From Candidatus Micrarchaeaceae archaeon (GTDB lineage: Archaea; Micrarchaeota; Micrarchaeia; Micrarchaeales; Micrarchaeaceae), in assembly GCA_027310755.1 (NCBI GenBank), contig DAIDAE010000008.1, forward strand, positions 1 to 36,792: 36,792 bases of DNA. The letters are read 5' to 3'. Below, piece by piece: positions 22,839-29,097 of the stretch. The notes under the pieces are model-generated. The model did no database searches and was not told the origin of the DNA. It saw only the letters and a list, made by a program, of their open reading frames with translations. Position numbers and translations under genes: made by a program. The first letter of the stretch is position 1. Each line of letters starts with the position of its first letter.

Positions 22839-24164
22839 ATGGCAACACTTGATCGTAGGGTTATATGTGCTTGGCCTAACCCTCCGCCAAAATTACACGG
22901 CGGTTTGCTAAACGGGGCCATAACTGATTCTTCTAATCCAACTCACGTGAGCATGCTCGATAATGGCATACAGATGGTGGTTAGGAAAGTGCCTGGCGTA
23001 AACACAACACTTTCTGTATTCAGCGTCAATTACGGCGATATACATAGTCGACAACAGTTTGACAGACCAACAGCGCATTTTCTTGAACACATGCTTTTCA
23101 GGGAAACCAAAAAACGAAGCTCGCGTAGATTGTGGAGCAGAATAATGACTCTTGCAACCGATTTTAATGGAATTACTTTCGACGACGCTACAATATTTTA
23201 TCTGAGAACTGTGAAGGAAGATGCGCCGAAGGCCGTGGAAGTGCTTTCAGACATGATGCTAAATTCCAGATTGAGGGGTACAACAATTGAAAAGGAAAAA
23301 GGGCCCATAATGCAGGAATATGCAACATATCGTGATGATCCATATTACCCCGCGTACGAGAGAGTCGAGTCTATACTATTCAGAGGGCACCCAGCCGGCA
23401 GACCATCGGTGTTTACAGATAAAGAAATTGCAAGCATGAGACGCCGTGACGTTGTCCAAGCATGGAGGGAAGAATATACTCCAGACAATGCCGTAGTCAC
23501 GCTTTATGGTGCAGTTACAAAGGCAGCAGAAAATGCAGTAAGGAAGTATCTTTCGGGAATGGCAGGTAGGCTTAAAACACCGAAGATAATATCAGCTAAT
23601 CTTGATCAAAAAAGAACATTAGAGACATTGCACAGTCCTGGCTTAAATCAGGCGCAAGTAGTGATGGGGATAAAATTCCCACCGATCAATCCAAAATCCG
23701 ATCTTAATCATCTGTTGGCAATGGATCTTCTCACGGAGATAGCCACAGATAAGCTTTGGGCAAGGGCCAGGACCGACAAAGGATGGGTATACGGAATCCG
23801 AGCTGGGATAGACCCACATGCATCATATGCATACACGGCAGTTTGGTCTGGAACCTCCCCAAGACGACTCAATCGTCTTACAGATTTGATATACAATACG
23901 CTCGACGAAATGGCAGCCGGAGAGATAACCGAAAGGGAGGTCGCAAGGAACAAGAGGCTTATCTTAAGAAATGCAACCGCAAATACTGAGCTGGTAGAAG
24001 ATGGCGGACATGATCTTGCAATAGAAGCTACTGTATTGAAAAGACCAGACCTCGCTGAAAACAGGCCTGCTCTCGTGACTTCTATAACTCTAGACCAAAT
24101 AAGAGAGGTTGCCCAGAAACATCTTGATACTAGCAGATCAGTGACAGTGCATCTCAGACCATAA
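22839..24164 (+). CDS. M16-family zinc metallopeptidase
   Basis: A 441-aa pitrilysin/processing-peptidase-like protein. The inverted zinc motif HFLEH is at residues 80-84 and the third ligand Glu160 is in GPIMQEYATYRDDP. The second half-domain carries the conserved GWVYGIRAG and YTAVWSGTSP segments near residues 310-335. It is about the size of a single-subunit bacterial M16B or a mitochondrial-processing-peptidase beta-like chain, and no second subunit is adjacent. No signal peptide is obvious, so it is probably cytoplasmic, but the N-terminus (RRVICAWPNPPPKLHGG) lies outside the family core. The local sequence is more AT-rich than the dehydrogenase operon. M16 is less common in archaea, so horizontal acquisition is possible. 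Confidence 0.9.
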   Translation: MATLDRRVICAWPNPPPKLHGGLLNGAITDSSNPTHVSMLDNGIQMVVRKVPGVNTTLSVFSVNYGDIHSRQQFDRPTAHFLEHMLFRETKKRSSRRLWSRIMTLATDFNGITFDDATIFYLRTVKEDAPKAVEVLSDMMLNSRLRGTTIEKEKGPIMQEYATYRDDPYYPAYERVESILFRGHPAGRPSVFTDKEIASMRRRDVVQAWREEYTPDNAVVTLYGAVTKAAENAVRKYLSGMAGRLKTPKIISANLDQKRTLETLHSPGLNQAQVVMGIKFPPINPKSDLNHLLAMDLLTEIATDKLWARARTDKGWVYGIRAGIDPHASYAYTAVWSGTSPRRLNRLTDLIYNTLDEMAAGEITEREVARNKRLILRNATANTELVEDGGHDLAIEATVLKRPDLAENRPALVTSITLDQIREVAQKHLDTSRSVTVHLRP

Positions 24165-24189
24165 AACATTTATTACTAATTTTTACGAA

Positions 24190-24228
24190 AAGACTAAGTT
24201 TAAATACCATAAAATACTCCATAGTCTT
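24190..24228 (+). promoter_or_regulatory. TATA box bracketed by a 7-bp inverted repeat
   Basis: TTTAAATA (24199-24206) lies about 41-48 nt before ATG 24247. It is flanked by AAGACTA (24190-24196) and its exact complement TAGTCTT (24222-24228), 25 nt apart. The distal arm falls at or just before the predicted transcription start, so a dimeric regulator could occlude the promoter. A weak AAGGT precedes the ATG. Confidence 0.4.
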
Positions 24229-24246
24229 ACTGATTAAGGTATCAAT

Positions 24247-24741
24247 ATGATGTCAGACAAAGCGCCAGTAGCAAAAGACGTATCCAGCGAAGTCAAAAGC
24301 ACCGCTTCTGGAATAGCATTGCGCAAAGGAGTTGTCAGGCCATACGATCCAACTGTCAAAGTGAGGGAAGAGGCTGGTTATATCGAGGACGTAACCGGTC
24401 AGAAGCCAGAAATTGTGCTGCTTAGGATTGCAAAGGGCAAAGGTGTGCAGAGGCAGTCTAAAAAAGGTGAGCAAGTAGACGAAAATAGAGGTTTTGTTCT
24501 GGATGTGACAAGGTGGAGTCCGGAATCAGTACAACTTAAGATTTCAGGAGGCAACGGCGTTGTTGAAGAAGTTGCCGGAATGGATCCCACTATAATTAAC
24601 AAAAGGGTTGCCAGACAGAGAGGCATAGTAGAGTTAGAGATGCTGGATGTCGACTTAGAGCCCGTTAAGAAACGTGGAATAATACAAGTGTATGGTGAAG
24701 CCGACCCTGTAGGTCTCGGCAAGAACCTTGGCCTTGTCTAA
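24247..24741 (+). CDS. Protein of 22-residue beta-like repeats, unknown function
   Basis: No known family is recognised. The 164-aa protein contains at least three 22-residue units that begin with Gly: GYIEDVTGQKPEIVLLRIAK.., GFVLDVTRWSPESVQLKISG.. and GVVEEVAGMDPTIINKRVAR... More degenerate units lie before (GVVRPYDPTVKVREEA) and after (GIVELEMLDVDLEPVKKRG). The pattern is about G-hydrophobic-hydrophobic-x-[DE]-V-x4-P-x2-hydrophobic, with a 16-residue Lys/Gln/Glu-rich insert after the first full unit. There is no signal peptide or helix, so it is presumably a cytoplasmic small repeat or solenoid protein. The dedicated promoter with an inverted repeat suggests regulated expression. Confidence 0.7.
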   Translation: MMSDKAPVAKDVSSEVKSTASGIALRKGVVRPYDPTVKVREEAGYIEDVTGQKPEIVLLRIAKGKGVQRQSKKGEQVDENRGFVLDVTRWSPESVQLKISGGNGVVEEVAGMDPTIINKRVARQRGIVELEMLDVDLEPVKKRGIIQVYGEADPVGLGKNLGLV

Positions 24742-24780
24742 ATGACAGGTTTAGCGATAGTGATGCTGTTCACCATACCC

Positions 24781-24795
24781 GGCGCACCAGGCGCC
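24781..24795. terminator. GC-rich hairpin between convergent genes
   Basis: GGCGC-ACCAG-GCGCC forms a 5-bp stem with a 5-nt loop, about 40 nt after the repeat-protein stop and about 55 nt after the CDGSH gene stop on the other strand. Its place between convergent genes suits a bidirectional transcript end. It lacks a strong U-run. Confidence 0.25.
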
Positions 24796-24848
24796 CCGGC
24801 ACGTATTGCCATGAGTGCGCTGTTGTGTAAAATCCTCCCATTGGAGTA

Positions 24849-25025
24849 CTATTCCTTAATCTCTAATTTGCTCGCTTCGGCGTTGAATTTGGCGGCGATA
24901 TGGGCCCCGCTACAGAAAGGCTTCTTTGTGGAGTGGCCGCACCTACACAAAGCAAATTCCACCTTTTCTCCCCTTTTGACAAGTATGGGCCCGTCTTTTA
25001 CAAATTCAAATTCCACTTTATCCAT
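24849..25025 (-). CDS. CDGSH-type iron-sulphur mini-protein
   Basis: A 58-aa frame from ATG 25025 with GGTGA 4 nt upstream and an ATTATATAATTT box about 35 nt before it. Residues 27-42 read CRCGHSTKKPFCSGAH, matching the CDGSH signature C-x-C-x2-[ST]-x3-P-x-C-x-G-[SAT]-H that binds a 2Fe-2S cluster with three Cys and one His. The Asp of CDGSH is Ser here. The N-terminal strand part (VEFEFVKDGPILVKRGEKVEF) is typical of single-CDGSH proteins. The family carries electrons or labile clusters. It lies opposite a longer spurious frame on the plus strand. Confidence 0.8.
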   Translation of the reverse strand: MDKVEFEFVKDGPILVKRGEKVEFALCRCGHSTKKPFCSGAHIAAKFNAEASKLEIKE

Positions 25026-25100
25026 ATATTCACCGTATTGTATTGTGATGGCAAATTATATAATATGTGATTCAAGCGATCATCCGGTGTAAACATAAAG

Positions 25101-25136
25101 TGGAGTTGGCGGGATTTGAACCTGCGACCCGCCTCG
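25101..25136 (-). other. tRNA-Ala-like 3'-end fragment (possible att remnant)
   Basis: This reads CGAGG, variable region, T-arm, CAACUCC and A. Over about 35 nt it matches the 3' end of the tRNA-Ala(CGC) gene at 25410-25483, with three substitutions and one inserted base. No complementary 5' acceptor strand (GGAGUUG) occurs upstream on this strand, so it is not a complete tRNA gene. It lies on the 3' side of tRNA-Ala in the same orientation, the position of a duplicated tRNA 3' end left by an integrase. Confidence 0.5.
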
Positions 25137-25147
25137 AAGCTTAATTA

Positions 25148-25200
25148 TGGACTCTGCGGGAATCGAACCCGCGGTAGCGATGGCGGGTGCGCTAGACTCT
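25148..25200 (-). other. Second tRNA 3'-half-like segment
   Basis: It has a perfect T-arm GCGGG-UUCGAUU-CCCGC (25156-25172 on the plus strand), then AGAGUCC and A as an acceptor 3' strand and discriminator. Before it lies UAGCGCACCCGCC, which looks like a D-stem/anticodon-stem junction. CCCGC could pair with the GCGGG that also forms the T-stem, so one arm appears to be missing. No GGACUCU 5' strand is found. It may be a tRNA pseudogene with an internal deletion, or a trans-spliced 3' half. Confidence 0.4.
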
Positions 25201-25409
25201 AGCTCTTTTTGCTCTAAGTTTTGTTTCATTTAGCTCACCGTAGACTTATTTCGAAGACGCGAACATCTGTGTCTTCGCACACAGATTATACCGTGTTTAG
25301 AAATATAAAAGGATACGGTGCAAATCAAGCTGTATTCGCACACGGGGGCTGGTTGCACCAGACTGCCCTTGCTGAATTCGCACACTTGCTTGTAGGCGGG
25401 ATTTTTTAA
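25201..25409. repeat. Non-coding spacer with three TTCGCACAC repeats and hairpins
   Basis: No credible gene. TTCGCACAC occurs three times on the plus strand (25274, 25335, 25377). The first is part of a perfect 8-bp hairpin ATCTGTGT-CTTCGC-ACACAGAT (25265-25286). Another hairpin, CTGGT-TGC-ACCAG, lies near 25349-25361. It may be a structured RNA or a decayed element between the tRNA fragments. No SRP or RNase P signature was found. Confidence 0.4.
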
Positions 25410-25483
25410 TGGACTTGGCGGGATTTGAACCCGCAACCCCCTCGTTGCGAACGAGGTGCGCTACCAGTTTACGCTACAAGCCC
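25410..25483 (-). tRNA. tRNA-Ala (anticodon CGC)
   Basis: Acceptor GGGCUUG/CAAGUCC includes the G3:U70 wobble pair that identifies tRNA-Ala. The anticodon arm is CCUCG-UUCGCAA-CGAGG, with anticodon CGC reading GCG, and the T-arm is GCGGG-UUCAAAU-CCCGC. The discriminator is A and no CCA is encoded. There is no intron. A diverged copy of its last ~35 nt lies about 270 nt downstream. Confidence 0.95.
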
Positions 25484-25602
25484 TTCGGAAAGAATTATGA
25501 TTAACGAATTAATTAAGGTTTCTTTTTTTAAAACTCATTTAAAACCGCCATTTTCTCTTTTCGAGGGAAAATTATTTTTTGTTCAAAAAGTTATAGAAAA
25601 GA

Positions 25603-25610
25603 TATAAATA
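25603..25610 (+). promoter_or_regulatory. TATA box upstream of the large phosphoesterase gene
   Basis: TATAAATA lies about 29 nt before ATG 25636. Initiation there would start with a 17-codon frame and give the phosphoesterase gene (ATG 25738) a leader of about 100 nt. The leader has no evident Shine-Dalgarno next to the main ATG. Confidence 0.5.
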
Positions 25611-25635
25611 TTTGAATTGTTAGTGTTCAGTATAA

Positions 25636-25689
25636 ATGGGCGAAATGTTTGGGGGGTATAATTATCAGTGGGTGCAGCGACCAGTCTAG
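25636..25689 (+). CDS. 17-aa leader ORF
   Basis: A leaderless-positioned ATG encodes MGEMFGGYNYQWVQRPV, ending in TAG 48 nt before the main ATG. It is rich in aromatic residues and Gly. It could be an upstream regulatory ORF or chance. Translation is not demonstrated by sequence alone. Confidence 0.3.
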   Translation: MGEMFGGYNYQWVQRPV

Positions 25690-25737
25690 TTTTGTCAACA
25701 CGCTAATCTCATATTCAACTTGTAGAACCAGTTTGAC

Positions 25738-28700
25738 ATGGCAACCTCTAATCCCACCATATCTGATCTAAAGAGGGGTGATAATGACTCTTCTTTGCAG
25801 GAGCTAGAGGCACGCATCAATCGGGGCTATGGGTCCAAGGCAGTACCAACTTCACGTGCACCAATGCGCACAATATTCTGGTCCTTCGGCGAATTGGGAA
25901 CTGGTACGGAGTATGGCGGCGAGGCGCATCTTATCGGTGCCTGGAGCCTGTTCAAGCAAAGCATCGAAGAAGGAAGAGCGCCAGATCTTATTGTATTTCA
26001 CGGGGAAGCAATTGTAAAAATACCGCCATTTATTACAAAGGGCGGCCTCGAGGAGGCGCTCGTTATCAGAAAACACATCGATGAGCTCGACCACGGGGTC
26101 ATTGCCACAAAGCCGTATCTCAGCAGGATAGCCGATCTTGCAAAGGAAAACGGGACAAGGCTGGTATACGTAGTAAGCGCGAGCGACACCGCGAATGTCA
26201 AGAACTGGCACCAGCTAAATGTTAATGCTTATACATACAAGCCCAGAACTCTGCTCGAGCTCAGGGCAGCGTACAAGACAAGAGTGGAAAGCGTGTCGGA
26301 GGCTGTTGAGGCCACAGAGGCGAGCAGGAAGAAACTTTCGGAAGGACTTAAAAAGGCAGAAGACGAGCTAAGAGAAACCACAAAGGGAGGGGGTCAGGAA
26401 AGCGCAGAAGCAGCAGTAAACATCAACAGGAGCATACGCGCCTATAACCACCAATTAAAAACAGCAGAACAGAAGCTTGCGGAAAAGCGTGAAGAGCTTG
26501 CGGATTACCAAAGGATATTGGACCTCTATTCCGAGTTCGTGAAGCTGTGGATAAAACGCAACAGGGGCCCATTCGAAGAGGACATTTACAAGGCGTTCGA
26601 GGTTGTTGTAAAGAAGCTGTATGGAAAGCGCGCGGATATTTATGATGAGGAGGTGGACTCGGATCTTTTGGATTTGTTTGCACAAACCCTAGGGCCAAAA
26701 GAGGTGGTAAAGCAACTCTCCGCAGCGCGCGCGAAGCGCAAGGTTGTGGAGAAGCAGCTTGAGAAACTGGATTCTGAGAAGGACAAAGAGGAATACGATA
26801 AGCTGACCCTCGAGAAAAAGAGCCTTATAAATCTGGAGACAAAATTGTCGTTCGAGCGCACAGAGGAGGCGCGCGCCGCGGCGCAAAGGGACGAGACTAT
26901 AAGGAACCAGGCGGCGAACAGGCACAACAGGAACGCTCCAGGCTTCCCCAGCACCGCACAGAAATCGAATGAGATTGCAAAAGCGATAGTTCGTGCGAGC
27001 ATACTGGATGCTTTCGGAAGGAGGATGCCGATGGAGATAGTGGAAAATACTTATGCAACCATTGAGCTAAACGGCCTAAAGATAAAGGTTACCAACAAGC
27101 CCTCAAACACATCCTCTGTTTTTGTGAGAAATCCGCTCAAGGCGCTGGAGGGCATGCTCGCGGATGAACCGGTGGATTACATACTGGCTTCCCGGTCCCC
27201 GATAGCAAGATCAAAGCTGGTGCCGGTTAAGGACGCGAGCCCGGACCGGGCACAATTGATAGTGTCACCGCCCATGTTTGATCCAGAAGGATACTGGCGG
27301 GTCTGGGAGCAGAAGATCAAGACGACATTTACAGAATTATCGACCAAGGGAACCCCGACCTTCGGTTTCGACGAGATGGAGTTCGATGGCGTGAGGATGC
27401 ATCACACCTTCCACACCACCCATGAGCTGAAGGCGCTCGCGGACAGGGTGAAAATCTCCGAGATAGAGGTGCTGGCGAGGCTCCTCGAGACTCCTCTTAT
27501 TGGGAATAACCTGCAGCCATTGGATGACAGGGATCACCTGCAGCTCCGAAACAAGCTTCCTTCTGAGATAAGGGCAAGCCAGGACACCCGCAGGTTCTTC
27601 AACGCACTGCTCGAGGAGCTCGGAATAGACCCAAATGACATAAAGACGAGAAACGAGCTCGCCAGGAGGGTGAGAGAGATGGCCAGCGGAGGAGAGGTAG
27701 CTGCCGCAGAAAAATGGGAGCTGGATAAAGGCGAAATGGTGTATGCCATAGCCGGCTATCTCGGGAAAAGGGATCTGCAATCGCTCGCAGGAATAGGGAA
27801 AAGTTTGGAAAAGATGGGCGCCGTGCCAGACCCGCCAGAACTTGCAGCGGCGCTCAAATGGATCAGGGAGTACATCGCCCCCTCTGAAATTGACAGGGTT
27901 AGCACATTCAACAAGCTCAACATAAAGGCTGCAGCCGATCTGCACATAGGCAGCGAGGGTGCAGGCGAACCCACGGCCAAAGTAATGAACGCATGGGTCA
28001 GATTTGCACTGGACGATTTGAAGAAGACCCGCGAGCCGTACCTGATGTTTCTTAACGGCGACATAGTGGAAGGCAATCTTAGAAATCACAAATACGAGGC
28101 ATACGACCAGTTCCTTCCAAGAAACGAAAGCGAGTTTGTAACATGGGAGCGCGCGCTATGGAAGGAAAAGCAGGGATTGGTGCCTAGGGGCCTGGCGGCT
28201 GACATGGGCAATCCCGATTACAGGACCGTTGCTGCAAGATTGGCAAGGCATCCTGCAATGGATCCTGAAGGCGCGGAGTTCTTGCACATATTGGATGAAT
28301 ACAAGGCAAGGCTTTTCGATAAAACCCCAATCCACAGCTGGGATGAGCAGATGAACAGGGCGGCGCAGATACTCGGACCGCTGTTCCAGCACGAGCTATG
28401 TCAGGGAGGGGCTGCTGTGCCTGGCAACCATCCACGCACCCCAGAAAGGATTCTTGCAGAAAGCGCAGGCGTGATGGACAGGATACACCTGCCGGAAGAC
28501 AGGAGGCAGAACTTCAAGGTATTCAATGAAGGCAGCGACCAGGGCGGTTCCGGATCCATCAAGATTACCGGAGGGCCTACCGTTGGCATAGCCCACCAGG
28601 CAAGGCCGGAGATGGAGCTGGAAAAGCGCAGATCAACTGACATCATTACCGTGGCAGGCCACATACACGAGCCCACAATGACCGTTGTAGGCGATCGGGC

Positions 28701-29025
28701 AGTAGTGACTGGCGCCGCGCTCCAGGGAATCACCCATTATCCAAGGCACATCGGCATACCGACAAGCCAGGAGCTCAGGGGAGTCTCCGAATTCTCGGTT
28801 GTCTGGGACGAAAAGGGACGCGCCGTAAGGTTCACAGAGACCACCACCACTCAAGGTGATCTCAGGAGGCTCACGGATCCAAAAGGCGTGCCGTACCTGA
28901 GGGACGCGCATCCGCTGATCCAGAAGTTCGAGGCAGAAAGAAACAACGTGGTCCTCGATCCATCTGGTGTCAGGGCCCTGCAAAGGGTGGAACTCGGCAA
29001 GACTGCTGTAAAGTCGGTAGGTTAG
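25738..29025 (+). CDS. Giant coiled-coil protein with C-terminal calcineurin-like metallophosphoesterase
   Basis: A 1,095-aa protein. The C-terminal third (about 730-1020) carries a full set of dinuclear-metal ligands: ADLHIG (D734, H736), NGDIVEG (D775), PGNHPR (N897, H898), IAHQ (H953) and GHIHEP (H975, H977). Active phosphodiesterase or nuclease chemistry is therefore plausible. The first 170 residues and residues about 440-560 look like the two halves of a degenerate second phosphoesterase: DLIVFHGEAI at the GD position, YVVSASDTAN at GNHD, YILASRSPIA at GHxH. They are split by a long charged coiled coil (about 185-400). A helical segment (about 570-720) joins the two parts. There is no signal peptide. 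It is followed by the CCA-adding enzyme. The fold of the C-terminus is secure; the N-terminal relationship and substrate are inference. Confidence 0.8.
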   Translation: MATSNPTISDLKRGDNDSSLQELEARINRGYGSKAVPTSRAPMRTIFWSFGELGTGTEYGGEAHLIGAWSLFKQSIEEGRAPDLIVFHGEAIVKIPPFITKGGLEEALVIRKHIDELDHGVIATKPYLSRIADLAKENGTRLVYVVSASDTANVKNWHQLNVNAYTYKPRTLLELRAAYKTRVESVSEAVEATEASRKKLSEGLKKAEDELRETTKGGGQESAEAAVNINRSIRAYNHQLKTAEQKLAEKREELADYQRILDLYSEFVKLWIKRNRGPFEEDIYKAFEVVVKKLYGKRADIYDEEVDSDLLDLFAQTLGPKEVVKQLSAARAKRKVVEKQLEKLDSEKDKEEYDKLTLEKKSLINLETKLSFERTEEARAAAQRDETIRNQAANRHNRNAPGFPSTAQKSNEIAKAIVRASILDAFGRRMPMEIVENTYATIELNGLKIKVTNKPSNTSSVFVRNPLKALEGMLADEPVDYILASRSPIARSKLVPVKDASPDRAQLIVSPPMFDPEGYWRVWEQKIKTTFTELSTKGTPTFGFDEMEFDGVRMHHTFHTTHELKALADRVKISEIEVLARLLETPLIGNNLQPLDDRDHLQLRNKLPSEIRASQDTRRFFNALLEELGIDPNDIKTRNELARRVREMASGGEVAAAEKWELDKGEMVYAIAGYLGKRDLQSLAGIGKSLEKMGAVPDPPELAAALKWIREYIAPSEIDRVSTFNKLNIKAAADLHIGSEGAGEPTAKVMNAWVRFALDDLKKTREPYLMFLNGDIVEGNLRNHKYEAYDQFLPRNESEFVTWERALWKEKQGLVPRGLAADMGNPDYRTVAARLARHPAMDPEGAEFLHILDEYKARLFDKTPIHSWDEQMNRAAQILGPLFQHELCQGGAAVPGNHPRTPERILAESAGVMDRIHLPEDRRQNFKVFNEGSDQGGSGSIKITGGPTVGIAHQARPEMELEKRRSTDIITVAGHIHEPTMTVVGDRAVVTGAALQGITHYPRHIGIPTSQELRGVSEFSVVWDEKGRAVRFTETTTTQGDLRRLTDPKGVPYLRDAHPLIQKFEAERNNVVLDPSGVRALQRVELGKTAVKSVG

Positions 29026-29097
29026 GCGTTATTCTGGAGCAGCCAAACCTGATACAAGTATTTAAGCGTTCTTATGCTATTTTTTATGTTGATTTGA

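Noticed and set aside
24742-25092. A 116-codon plus-strand frame right after the repeat protein
   Set aside because: It runs antisense to the CDGSH gene, has low-complexity composition with no domain, and its length follows from the constrained opposite strand.
25101-25200. Two complete tRNA genes
   Set aside because: T-arms and acceptor 3' strands are clear, but neither has a matching 5' acceptor strand on the minus strand in this region.
25265-25385. CRISPR array suggested by three TTCGCACAC repeats
   Set aside because: The repeat is only 9 nt, spacing is uneven (61 and 42 nt), and there are no cas genes in the window.
25201-25409. SRP RNA or RNase P RNA in the structured spacer
   Set aside because: The SRP helix-8 GGAA/AGCAG elements and the conserved RNase P core sequences are absent, and the span is short.
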